DNA from: an uncultured Prevotellaceae bacterium | Lineage (GTDB): Bacteria; Bacteroidota; Bacteroidia; Bacteroidales; Bacteroidaceae | Reading direction: 5' to 3' | DNA: 64,000 bases | Assembly (NCBI GenBank): GCA_947174945.1 | Contig: CAMWKZ010000004.1 | Coordinates: 1-64,000, forward strand | Shown: positions 50,478 to 58,238 of the stretch, in pieces | How the letters are laid out: every line of letters starts with the position of its first letter | Position numbering within the stretch: position 1 is the first letter of the stretch | Notes under the pieces: model-generated | What the model was told of the DNA's origin: nothing | Databases searched by the model: none | The model's input: the letters and a program-made list of their open reading frames with translations, nothing else | Translations under genes and position numbers: made by a program

Positions 50478-51674
50478 TTACAGTGTCTCTATAAGCTGTT
50501 CTAAAACCTCTTTATGGTGTCCTGGCAAAATGATGTGATGATTCCCAATGGGAGCTGTCAGGAAATACGATGTCATACTTGGGTCAGACAAACGGATGAC
50601 TTGCTGTGTTCTGCACAAGTCCGGCTTTGCTTGATTCCTCACCAGTTCACCTTCCTCTATGAAACTACGGGAAAGATTGCCTGACACTTTGAATATTGTC
50701 ACAGGTCCCTCTTTCATATAGCCTCGGATGCCCACACCAATACCAGACTCAAAGTGAGTGTCAAACTCGTACCGTTCCACGATATTGAATGGTATAGTGC
50801 AATGGGCAAACAGCATTTCTCCTGTCTCCGGGTCGATGCTGGCAGGATTGGCTTGAAAACCGCTTACGCCTGTCAGCGATTGTGCCATCTTCATTGAGAG
50901 CATAGCTGGCACGTCACCTTCACACCCTGCTATGATGCCCTCGGAATTGAACTTAGCCAATGCAAGACAGCCAGTATTTCTGACTGTGGACAGCAGGTCG
51001 AAGCAGCGGATGGTAAAGCCTTGCAGGGCGTGCCGATGCACCACTTTCCTTAGAGCCTGATATATCTGATAGGCTCCTGGCAATGCTTTCCTTATAGCCT
51101 CCGTTGGTGCTTGCTCTTGTTGTTCTTCGAGTGGTGTTCCATTTATTTCATCCAACAGCTCTTGCATAGGGATATCTATCAGGTCGATGTTCAGGAGTTC
51201 TTTGACCTTATTCTTATCTGCGTTGCTTGAAATCAGCCAGTCTGATGGCTTACCGATGATACCCAGACGACATCCATTCAGAAGTTGTTTTGCCTCATTT
51301 GCCTTTTCCAACAGACAGATTCGCTTTGATATGTAGTCTGCACTTCCATGAATGATTTCCCCCTTATATCCTTCTTGTCGAAGGTAAGAGAGTATTTCCA
51401 TTGAAGCAGCAAGCGAATTGCTCTTGCCAGATGTCAAAAGATAAAATGGACGGCCCGACTTTGTCAACAGGTCTGGGAGTAACCGCCTGAAGATGCCCTC
51501 TGCTCCTCCTGTCCGTACATAAATAAGGTCAAGCGAGTGCGTACCGTAGTCCGAATATTCGCCGTCCTTGAAATCATAGTCAATATGCAGACTGCTCAAA
51601 AACTCCTTGGTTACGGAGCCAACAACCTTCTCGTCATGCAGTCCTGACGTAAGTGTATAGATAGCGATGCTCAT
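50478..51674 (-). CDS. FucI-like (COG2407-type) sugar isomerase-related protein
   Basis: This 398-residue cytoplasmic protein resembles the L-fucose/L-arabinose isomerase-like group. The C-terminal part carries the typical CEGDVPAMLSM segment near residue 245, followed about 30 residues on by LFAHCTIPFN and then a beta-barrel region (GPVTIFKVSG). In that group the Glu and His residues bind the metal. The N-terminal half (YVRTGGAEGIFRRLLPDL, FYLLTSGKSNSLAASMEIL) is a Rossmann-like region also seen in these proteins. True isomerase activity and substrate are uncertain. It is translationally coupled (TAATG) to a 51-residue gene upstream. Confidence 0.6.
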   Translation of the reverse strand: MSIAIYTLTSGLHDEKVVGSVTKEFLSSLHIDYDFKDGEYSDYGTHSLDLIYVRTGGAEGIFRRLLPDLLTKSGRPFYLLTSGKSNSLAASMEILSYLRQEGYKGEIIHGSADYISKRICLLEKANEAKQLLNGCRLGIIGKPSDWLISSNADKNKVKELLNIDLIDIPMQELLDEINGTPLEEQQEQAPTEAIRKALPGAYQIYQALRKVVHRHALQGFTIRCFDLLSTVRNTGCLALAKFNSEGIIAGCEGDVPAMLSMKMAQSLTGVSGFQANPASIDPETGEMLFAHCTIPFNIVERYEFDTHFESGIGVGIRGYMKEGPVTIFKVSGNLSRSFIEEGELVRNQAKPDLCRTQQVIRLSDPSMTSYFLTAPIGNHHIILPGHHKEVLEQLIETL

Positions 51675-51829
51675 TAGTATTGCTCGTTTATATAGTTTTT
51701 GGTACTCATATCGTAATAGAGGGCTTCGAGTTCCTGGAGAGTTAGGTTCTCTACGGAATGTTCTATTCTCCGTACCAACTCTTCACGCCGATATTCTTCT
51801 GCCTGTTCAAATCTGTCTGTGTATGCCAT
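51674..51829 (-). CDS. 51-residue protein of unknown function
   Basis: This small charged protein (MAYTDRFEQAEEYRREELVRR at its start, of which the first 20 residues are distinctive) is alpha-helical and ends YDMSTKNYINEQY. Its stop overlaps the next ATG as TAATG. The same frame continues upstream through KKNVNPLKKSQCN to a TAA, and before that MTIIVPGKAVVQA from an earlier ATG. The gene may thus be the 3' part of a longer one broken by a nonsense codon, or a short gene with a leader peptide. No family recognised. Confidence 0.55.
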   Translation of the reverse strand: MAYTDRFEQAEEYRREELVRRIEHSVENLTLQELEALYYDMSTKNYINEQY

Positions 51830-51974
51830 ATTACATTGCGATTTTTTCAATGGGTTTACGTTTTTTTTTCTTTAGGCTTGAACGACCGCCTTACCAGGCA
51901 CAATTATTGTCATTATGGCCATAATTGGCGTAATAATACACCTGTTCTTCATAAACTATCATAAATATGTGGTG

Positions 51975-51982
51975 CAAAGATA
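51975..51982 (-). promoter_or_regulatory. -7 box upstream of the FucI-like operon
   Basis: The minus strand reads TATCTTTG. The 51-residue gene starts about 145 bases downstream, a long leader for this genome. Confidence 0.55.
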
Positions 51983-52014
51983 CTGAAAATATATCAAATT
52001 TCAGTCAAAATAAG

Positions 52015-52022
52015 TACCTTTG
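52015..52022 (+). promoter_or_regulatory. -7 box upstream of the 52152 gene
   Basis: TACCTTTG, a full match, predicts a leader of about 120 nucleotides containing a short open frame. Confidence 0.65.
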
Positions 52023-52151
52023 CAACATTGTTTAAGAGATTTATTATGGAATATCTGCCAAAAGCCCCTGCAATTCTGGCCTCGAGAGTCAAAATGCAAT
52101 AGAGAGCCGCTGAAAGGACTACTTGCAGTGAAAATTAGAAGAAAAACTATA

Positions 52152-52685
52152 ATGGAACAGACATTTGAAGATATAATCCGACGGGACTTGCACCAGTTCC
52201 TCTTCTTGATGAAGGAAGTCGATGAACGTCTGCCTGAGTGTCCCGATGTTGAAGAGAAGTGGGAGGAGATAGCTAAATCCTATATCCCTGACAGCATCAG
52301 GGAGTTCAACGACTACCCGACAGCCTCGCTTGGTTGGATGATGTATATAGGCATGGCCGTTACTAAGTTCTGGGATGCGGAATGGGAAATCTACTCAAAG
52401 TTACCAGACCTCTACACATACATGAGAGACAAGAGAAGCTATGATAATATGGATGAGTATATCTGTGAAGAAGTACTGCAACTCACTGGTAGTGAATACA
52501 CGGCTTTGGAAAAACTGACAGGTGAGTGCGCCTCACGGGTTTACAATGCTTTGGCACATCAACAGATTGAGCCAGGCACCAAGGAGGCTTTCAATGCTTA
52601 TGTTTCCTGCATACACCAACTTTACCTGATGGGCGTTGCCGTGCAACTAAAGCGGATGGGATATCACATGACAAAAATGAATTGA
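52152..52685 (+). CDS. Conserved-looking cytoplasmic protein of unknown function
   Basis: This 177-residue protein starts MEQTFEDIIRRDLHQFLF. It is acidic and helical, without signal peptide or membrane span. Notable stretches are ERLPECPDVEEKWEEIAKSYIPDSI, of which the central PDVEEKWEEIAKSY is typical of its composition, and LGWMMYIGMAVTKFWDAEWE. I do not recognise a family. I preferred the ATG at 52152 to the frame start at 52020 because the upstream codons cross the promoter leader and look non-coding. It has its own promoter and is followed by the tRNA-Ser terminator on the opposite strand. Confidence 0.65.
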   Translation: MEQTFEDIIRRDLHQFLFLMKEVDERLPECPDVEEKWEEIAKSYIPDSIREFNDYPTASLGWMMYIGMAVTKFWDAEWEIYSKLPDLYTYMRDKRSYDNMDEYICEEVLQLTGSEYTALEKLTGECASRVYNALAHQQIEPGTKEAFNAYVSCIHQLYLMGVAVQLKRMGYHMTKMN

Positions 52686-52759
52686 GGAAAGGCGTGACTC
52701 TCCTGCATGGGTGGTCTTTTCTGCCTCGCTTTTGTCAACTTTTGTGGCTGTTTGCTTTT

Positions 52760-52797
52760 ACAAGAAGAAAGAAGCCCACTGAAAATCAGCAGGCTTC
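52760..52797 (-). terminator. Intrinsic terminator of tRNA-Ser
   Basis: The stem at 52771-52797 (minus strand GAAGCCTGCTGA and TCAGTGGGCTTC) is complete only in minus-strand RNA, using two G-U pairs. It is followed by TTTCTTCTT. It lies 13 bases beyond the tRNA 3' end. Confidence 0.8.
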
Positions 52798-52809
52798 AAA
52801 ATTCCTTAG

Positions 52810-52897
52810 CGGAGAGAACAGGATTCGAACCTGCGAACCGGTTTTGCCGGTTACACGCTTTCCAGGCGTGCCTCTTCAACCACTCGAGCACCTCTCC
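52810..52897 (-). tRNA. tRNA-Ser (anticodon GGA)
   Basis: On the minus strand an 88-nucleotide tRNA starts GGAGAGGTGCTCGAGTGG and ends TCTCTCCG. The anticodon stem-loop is CACGC-CTGGAAA-GCGTG with anticodon GGA (reads UCC/UCU). The long variable arm AACCGG-CAAA-CCGGTT is the serine class II feature. GGTTCGAATCC is the T-arm. CCA is not encoded. Confidence 0.97.
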
Positions 52898-53003
52898 CTA
52901 TCGCGTTTGCGGATGCAAAGGTAACAAAAAATAAGGGAACAAACGAATAAATAAATAAAAAATTATATCTGCCGACCGAAAACCCATCTCGTTTTCTCCC
53001 AAA

Positions 53004-53091
53004 GAAACCATTGGGTTCTGCCGAGGAAACCGATGGTTGCCGTGCGAGAAACCGATGGTTTCCTACGGAGAAACCACTGGTTTCTTCCTGT
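53004..53091. repeat. 22-bp tandem array (GAAACC-N3-GGTTTC type)
   Basis: Four units of exactly 22 bases start at 53004, 53026, 53048 and 53070, each opening GAAACC. Units 3 and 4 have perfect hairpins GAAACC-GAT-GGTTTC and GAAACC-ACT-GGTTTC; the loops differ while the arms are kept. Degenerate units extend on both sides (52980 and 53092). It lies between tRNA-Ser and the lipoprotein promoter. Confidence 0.9.
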
Positions 53092-53175
53092 AAACCAATC
53101 GTAACCCACTTATCGCCCATACGCAAGGGCCAAGAAAATTCAGCAGGAACATTTGGCCGTTACGAAGATTATGCT

Positions 53176-53183
53176 TACTTTTG
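53176..53183 (+). promoter_or_regulatory. -7 box upstream of the mosaic lipoprotein
   Basis: TACTTTTG followed by CAATCGCATT fits TAnnTTTG. The coding start is 270 bases away, implying a long structured leader. Confidence 0.6.
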
Positions 53184-53452
53184 CAATCGCATTCAGCTAA
53201 GAGTGCAAGACATAGTTTGCTCAATAGCCTTCTGAATCACCACCTCAAAAAGCAAAAACGAGCAAATAATAACACTTATTGGAGCTGCACCTTACTGGTG
53301 CAGGCTTTCCCGTATAGTGTTATGGCTTGTGGTGAGCCAAGAAGGCGTATGGCGAAAGTCTGCGCTTTTGTTGTTATATAACGTTAGTGCAATTCGCCCC
53401 AATAACGAGGTATGGCATATTGTACTAACTTAAATAAAAGAAGAAATTAACA
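53184..53452 (+). promoter_or_regulatory. Long structured leader of the mosaic lipoprotein gene
   Basis: The 270-base untranslated region has no convincing open frame. It contains a nested fold: outer stem ATAACACT (53269-53276) with AGTGTTAT (53316-53323), enclosing a perfect hairpin CTGCACC-TTACT-GGTGCAG (53285-53303). A GGCT-TGTGGTG-AGCC hairpin and a GTTATATAAC palindrome follow. I cannot match it to a known riboswitch or attachment site. Confidence 0.5.
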
Positions 53453-55579
53453 ATGAAAGAACAAATTAGAAATGCAAAGACTTCTTGGCACGCTATGCTC
53501 ATAAGCATTATCGCCACAGTGACTATCAGCCTTTCCTCATGCAGCTCCGATGGCTCTGAGCCCACGTCGAAGCCCAACCCGAAGGACAATGGCGAGATAG
53601 CATTCACCATCGACCTGCCAAGCGGCAGTGGTGACGGCAGCAGCTCGTCGCCCGCCGTGGTGCGCAACGGCGAGACACTTAGCATGACCATCAGCCAGCG
53701 GAGCAGCTACACCGACCCCGACGGCACAGTGTTCACCTGCGAGCCGAAAGCCGTCATACAGCTCTCCGCCAAGGCGGACACCGTCTATGCCAAGGACATT
53801 GAAAGCCTGACCAAAGCAGGAGAGGTTCCCGAGGTCAGGAGCAGCCAGACGGGCACGTCGCCCGTGTGCAACAAAACCGTGCAGACGTTCAGCATCGGCG
53901 GCCAGCACGTGGTCTTCGACCTGTCACACGAGGTGTACACCTATACCAGCTCAACCAAGGAGCGGATAGAGATGCCGTATGTTAAACTCAACCCTGCCCA
54001 GCTCGGTGGACACAGTGCTAACGAGACGCGGGCAGCTACGGTCGTAACGGGGGTGACGGTTCGCCCGCTCAGTGGCACCCGCGCAATGACCATTACCGAC
54101 TCAACGATGTATGAGGTGAACGTCCGCTTCAGCATGGACATTGAGAGCATGAACACTAAGAAAGACACGAGGCAGACGCTGGAGTTCGCGGTGAGCTACG
54201 TCGGCGTAGTGGAGACGGTCACCGAGCTGAAAGACCCCGTCGGCAAGGTGTCATACGTGTGGGACGTGAAGGGCGGTACGAAGAGTACGGCATCGCCGTT
54301 TGTGAAGACAAAGGGCGCGGCGATGGAGGTATGGCTCGCGCAGACTTGCTCATACACGGACGAGTATGGTAACGAGGCGACCGCCGAGCCGAAGGCAAAA
54401 GTCAGGTTCACAGTTGAGCGGGACACCGTTTGGACGAAAGCACCCGACGAGCTGAAGGCGCTTGCTGAGAAGACGAAGGGTGCGGGTGACGGCCAGTCTG
54501 CCAGCCAAAAGTTCGGCTCGGCACTGCAAAATATTAACGTGGAATGGAGCTACGAGACGGGTGGCGAGGCTGTGCTGGCGGGAAAGACCATCCCCATGCC
54601 ATACTATTCGCTAAGCCCCGTTAAGCTGAAAGATGTTCCGGTAAAGAAGCTGTCCGATGAAACCCAAACCATCAACGGAAAGTTCTTCGACCTTTACGAG
54701 GTGACGGCTACGTTCAGCCAGAAAGCCATAGCGAGGAACGTGACGACGGGCGATTCGGAGGTCGAAATAGAATACGTTGTCAGCTATATCGGTGCGGTAG
54801 AGATTTATCTGGTGAATGTGGAGTATTATCCGAGTGGTGAGTGGGTAGACCCGCACCACAATATGTGTTTGGCGTTTTTTGCCAAGGTGGAGCGCTACCG
54901 TACCTATTCAAACGGCAAGCGTGTCGGGCCAGATGAGTTCTATGACTATGGGCATTTTTCTTTTTTTGGGTTTTCAAAGCCAGCTAATACCAACACTCGC
55001 CATTCGAATGGCGAATGGGTCAGATACACTGGCGTTTCAGAAGAGGTTAACGAAGGGGATAGTATCTGTGCTTATACCACTTGGACGGAAGTTTCAAGGT
55101 TGGCGGATACATACCACAATAATGTAATATTTAGCTACTATAATAATAAGGATAGATGTAAGCTTGGCGAGTGGGAGTTTTATAGACCGTCTATACTCTT
55201 TGATAAAAACTCATTTATTTCGGCAGCGGATGTGGAGGTTCCGGGATATGCAAAAGATTCACGTGCCCCCGGTTGGTATTATTTTGATTTTTGGTGGCTT
55301 CACGACTACGCTCCCGAATGGTATGTAAATGCAGATTGCCACTTTCAAATAGATAGACCGATGATGGAGCTTCATTTCGCAGACCAATTCCTTGTGATTG
55401 ACGGTCGGCGAATTACCTTCTCTAAACTGCATAACTTGAAGATAGACTTCTCTAATACAGAAAAAGATTTTGAGGAGAAGGACAAAAAAGGGAAAACCTT
55501 GACCACGGAAATGCGAGCCACATACTTGGGCAAAAACTTCCGTGCCGCACGAGTTGTAAATGTCTACGTCAAGAAGTAA
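53453..55579 (+). CDS. Large lipoprotein with duplicated N-terminal module and AT-rich C-terminus
   Basis: This 708-residue lipoprotein has a lipobox at SLSSCSSD (cysteine about residue 30). Two tandem modules of about 200 residues are alignable: CEPKAVIQLSAKADTVYAKD with AEPKAKVRFTVERDTVWTKA; PYVKLNPAQL with PYYSLSPVKL; and EFAVSYVGVVE with EYVVSYIGAVE. A different domain of about 240 residues follows, rich in Tyr and Trp (SFFGFSKP, WYYFDFWWLHDYAPEWY). The composition changes with it: about 60% GC in 54421-54480 but about 37% in 55141-55200. I recognise no family. It looks like a surface lipoprotein whose distal domain was exchanged; function unknown. Confidence 0.75.
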   Translation: MKEQIRNAKTSWHAMLISIIATVTISLSSCSSDGSEPTSKPNPKDNGEIAFTIDLPSGSGDGSSSSPAVVRNGETLSMTISQRSSYTDPDGTVFTCEPKAVIQLSAKADTVYAKDIESLTKAGEVPEVRSSQTGTSPVCNKTVQTFSIGGQHVVFDLSHEVYTYTSSTKERIEMPYVKLNPAQLGGHSANETRAATVVTGVTVRPLSGTRAMTITDSTMYEVNVRFSMDIESMNTKKDTRQTLEFAVSYVGVVETVTELKDPVGKVSYVWDVKGGTKSTASPFVKTKGAAMEVWLAQTCSYTDEYGNEATAEPKAKVRFTVERDTVWTKAPDELKALAEKTKGAGDGQSASQKFGSALQNINVEWSYETGGEAVLAGKTIPMPYYSLSPVKLKDVPVKKLSDETQTINGKFFDLYEVTATFSQKAIARNVTTGDSEVEIEYVVSYIGAVEIYLVNVEYYPSGEWVDPHHNMCLAFFAKVERYRTYSNGKRVGPDEFYDYGHFSFFGFSKPANTNTRHSNGEWVRYTGVSEEVNEGDSICAYTTWTEVSRLADTYHNNVIFSYYNNKDRCKLGEWEFYRPSILFDKNSFISAADVEVPGYAKDSRAPGWYYFDFWWLHDYAPEWYVNADCHFQIDRPMMELHFADQFLVIDGRRITFSKLHNLKIDFSNTEKDFEEKDKKGKTLTTEMRATYLGKNFRAARVVNVYVKK

Positions 55580-55680
55580 CCCTTTCTTTTACTAACCCAA
55601 TGCACCGATGCGCTCCGCAGAAGGGTGTCAACATCATAGGCGGGCGTAAGGTGGTCGTAAAATAAGGACACAAACTCAGC

Positions 55681-55714
55681 GGGAGCGGTTCTGTACGGAA
55701 CCGCCCCTGTTTTT
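55681..55714 (+). terminator. Probable intrinsic terminator after the lipoprotein gene
   Basis: GCGGTTC and GAACCGC form a 7-bp stem, extended by GGG/CCC with a bulge, followed by TGTTTTTAT. It is 100 bases past the stop codon and abuts the next repeat array. Confidence 0.65.
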
Positions 55715-55868
55715 ATCGGAACGTGATACGGAGCGTATCGGCACACGGTGCGAAGCGGGTCGGCGCACGGTGCGGAGCGTATCGAGACATGATGCGGACG
55801 GCCTCGGCGCATGATGCGGAGCGGGTCGGTGCATGGTGCGGAGCGGGTCGGCATACGATGCGGAGCGG
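55715..55868. repeat. 22-bp tandem array (reverse complement of the 36204 type)
   Basis: Seven units of exactly 22 bases start at 55715, 55737, 55759, 55781, 55803, 55825 and 55847; an eighth decays into AGGCATCTTTGC. The consensus is RTCGGCGCAYGRTGCGGAGCGG, with dyads such as CGCAC-G-GTGCG. A single copy in the opposite orientation (TGCACCGATGCGCTCCGCA) lies at 55601-55619. Confidence 0.93.
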
Positions 55869-55898
55869 GTCGGGACTGAGGCATCTTTGCAGCGGGAC

Positions 55899-55930
55899 AA
55901 AAAACAGCCCACCATGTGAATGGCAGGCTG
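55899..55930 (-). terminator. Intrinsic terminator of the EF-G2 gene
   Basis: On the minus strand CAGCCTGCCAT and ATGGTGGGCTG pair over 11 positions, including two G-U pairs, around a TCAC loop. TTTTTTG follows. It lies 28 bases past the stop at 55959. Confidence 0.85.
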
Positions 55931-55958
55931 CTTCATAGGGGTTTTGCAAAGGCGGGGG

Positions 55959-58118
55959 TTACTCGTCGTCCTTGGCTTCGGCCTCATGCTGCTTGATGAG
56001 CTCCTGCTGGATGTCGTTCGGCACAAGCTCGTATGAGGCGAACTTGGTGGTGAACGAGGCACGGCCACCCGTCAGCGACGAGAGGGCGATGGAGTAGTTG
56101 GACAGCTCCTTCAGGGGTATCTTGGCCGAGAGCTTCTGATAGCCGGCCTCTGAGTCCATGCCCATGATGAGGGCGCGGCGGCCCTGCAGGTCGGACATCA
56201 CGTCGCCCATGTAGTCGGCGGGCACGAACACCTCAAGGTCGTAGATAGGCTCGAGAATCTTCGGGCCGGCCTCACGGAAGGCTGCCGAGAAGGCGTTGCG
56301 TGCAGCGAGCATGAACGAGAGCTCGTTAGAATCAACGGGGTGCATCTTGCCGTCGTAGACGATGACGCGGACATCGCGGGCATACGAACCTGTCAGGGGG
56401 CCTTGCTCCATGCGCTCCATGACACCCTTCAGGATGGCGGGCATGAAGCGGGCATCAATGGCACCGCCCACTACGGAGTTGATGAAGACGAGCTTGCCGC
56501 CCCAGTCTAAGTCGACGACCTCCTGGCCTTTCACGTTCATGCGATACTCCTGATTACCGAACTTGAAGACGGTGGGAAGCTCCATGCCGTCAGCGTATGG
56601 CTCTACTATCATGTGTACTTCGCCAAACTGGCCGGCACCACCCGACTGCTTCTTATGGCGATAGTCGGCACGGGCAGCCTTCGTGATAGTCTCACGATAA
56701 GGAATCTTCGGCTCCTCGTACTGTATCTGTATCTTCTCGTTGTTCTCCATGCGCCACTTCAGGGTGCGCAGGTGGAACTCACCCTGTCCGTGAACGATAA
56801 TCTGGCGGAGCTCCTTCGACTGCTCAACCACCCACGTCGGGTCTTCCTGACGCATCTTGGTCAGCGCCACCATCATCTTCTCCGTCTCGCTCTCGTTAAT
56901 GGCACGGACGGCACGCGAATACTTGGAGTTGGGGTACTTAATGAAGTCGAAGCGGTTCTCCGAGTCCTTGTCGTTCAGCGTGTTGCCCGTCTTCACGTCC
57001 TTCAGCTTCACGGCACAGCCAATGTCACCAGCCTGCAACTCGTCGACAGCAATACGGTTTGAACCAGCACAGACGTAGAGCTGAGCCACGCGCTCCTTCG
57101 AGCCACGGTCGGCATTGGTCAGGTCGGCACCAGCCTTCAGCGTACCGCTCATCACCTTGAAGTACGACACCTCGCCGATGTGCGGCTCCATGCCCGTCTT
57201 GAAGAAGTAAACCGACGTAGGCCCTGCGGCATCGGGAGTAATCTCCTCGCCACGGGTGTTGTGCAGCTTCGGCATTTCGCTGACGAAGGGAACGACGTTG
57301 CCCAAGAACTCCATCAGGCGACGCACACCCATGTCCTTACCAGCGCACACGCAGAACACGGGGAAGATTGAACGGGTGACCAGACCCTTGCGAATGCCCT
57401 CACGCATCTCGTCCTCGGTCAGGCTCTCGCTCTCGAAGAACTTCTCCATCAGCGTGTCGTCATTGGCAGCGGCAGCCTCAACCAGCGCGGCGTGCAGCTC
57501 CTTGGCCTTGTCCATTTCCTCGGCAGGAATATCCTCGATGATGGGAGCACCGCCCTCGGGCTTCCACGAGTATTTCTTCATCAGCAGCACGTCGATAACG
57601 GCATTGAACCCGGGGCCCGTGGCAATAGGATATTGCACAGGCACACACTTGTCGCCGTAGATTTCCTTCATGTTCGTCAGGATGGTGTCAAAGTCGCAGT
57701 GCTCGCGGTCCAGCTGGTTGACGAGGAAGATGACAGGCTTTTGCAGCTTCTCCGTATAGCGGAAGGCATTCTGCGTGCCCACCTCGGGGCCATACTGGCC
57801 GTTGATGAGGATGACGGCCTGGTCGGTTACGTTCAGCGCGGTGATGGCACCACCCACGAAGTCGTCCGAACCCGGGCAGTCGATGATGTTCAGTTTCTTA
57901 TTATTCCACTCTACATGGAAAACCGTTGAGAACACAGAGTAGCCATACTCCTGCTCTACGGGGAAATAGTCGCTGACGGTATTTTTCTGCTCAACAGAGC
58001 CACGACGCTTGATGATACCTGCTTCGAAAAGCATACTTTCGGCAAGAGTGGTCTTGCCACTACCCGCACTGCCAAGCAATGCGATGTTCTTAATCTCGTT
58101 AGTCTGATAAACTTTCAT
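55959..58118 (-). CDS. EF-G2, elongation factor G paralogue with altered GTPase motifs
   Basis: This 719-residue EF-G paralogue has all five EF-G domains. The P-loop is intact (GSAGSGKTTL). The switch II motif is DCPGSDDF, so the catalytic His of canonical DTPGHVDF is Ser. The G4 motif is NQLD instead of NKMD. Domain IV (YRHKKQSGGAGQFGEVHMIVEP) and the C-terminal domain V (LQGRRALIMGMDSE) are conserved. Bacteroides EF-G2, described as supporting translocation without GTP hydrolysis and as needed under carbon limitation, has these changes and this length. I assign the gene to that group. Its upstream box (TACCTTTA on the minus strand, 58162-58169) is one base off consensus. Confidence 0.9.
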   Translation of the reverse strand: MKVYQTNEIKNIALLGSAGSGKTTLAESMLFEAGIIKRRGSVEQKNTVSDYFPVEQEYGYSVFSTVFHVEWNNKKLNIIDCPGSDDFVGGAITALNVTDQAVILINGQYGPEVGTQNAFRYTEKLQKPVIFLVNQLDREHCDFDTILTNMKEIYGDKCVPVQYPIATGPGFNAVIDVLLMKKYSWKPEGGAPIIEDIPAEEMDKAKELHAALVEAAAANDDTLMEKFFESESLTEDEMREGIRKGLVTRSIFPVFCVCAGKDMGVRRLMEFLGNVVPFVSEMPKLHNTRGEEITPDAAGPTSVYFFKTGMEPHIGEVSYFKVMSGTLKAGADLTNADRGSKERVAQLYVCAGSNRIAVDELQAGDIGCAVKLKDVKTGNTLNDKDSENRFDFIKYPNSKYSRAVRAINESETEKMMVALTKMRQEDPTWVVEQSKELRQIIVHGQGEFHLRTLKWRMENNEKIQIQYEEPKIPYRETITKAARADYRHKKQSGGAGQFGEVHMIVEPYADGMELPTVFKFGNQEYRMNVKGQEVVDLDWGGKLVFINSVVGGAIDARFMPAILKGVMERMEQGPLTGSYARDVRVIVYDGKMHPVDSNELSFMLAARNAFSAAFREAGPKILEPIYDLEVFVPADYMGDVMSDLQGRRALIMGMDSEAGYQKLSAKIPLKELSNYSIALSSLTGGRASFTTKFASYELVPNDIQQELIKQHEAEAKDDE

Positions 58119-58222
58119 AAGGTTATTTGTTTTAAGTTATCTGTTTTTAGTTATCGGAGGATAAAGGTAGGCATTTCCGTGCAAAAAACCAACGATTGCT
58201 TTCAAATATTAAAGTTTATTAG

Positions 58223-58230
58223 TAATTTTG
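58223..58230 (+). promoter_or_regulatory. Promoter of hemW, near-leaderless
   Basis: TAATTTTG ends 8 bases before the ATG at 58239. This ATG is fixed by the conserved N-terminus of the protein, so the transcript has almost no leader. Confidence 0.6.
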
Positions 58231-58238
58231 TCGGCAAG

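Larger units (their letters stand above)
51830..52151. other. Divergent intergenic region
   Basis: This AT-rich region holds two divergent promoter boxes (51975 minus, 52015 plus) 32 bases apart. On the minus side lies the possible leader frame described for the 51-residue gene. On the plus side an 18-codon open frame (ATG at 52046, TAG at 52100-52102, MEYLPKAPAILASRVKMQ) precedes the real start at 52152; it may be a leader peptide. No RNA gene seen. Confidence 0.6.

Noticed and set aside
53380..53410. Integron attC-like site (GTTAGTG ... CCCAATAAC) in the lipoprotein leader
   Set aside because: The core-site matches are partial, no integron integrase is in the window, and no second site lies after the gene.
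55676..56068. Minus-strand open frames between the lipoprotein and EF-G2 genes
   Set aside because: They translate the 22-bp array, a terminator and the reverse frame of EF-G2. Composition is repetitive and no promoter fits.
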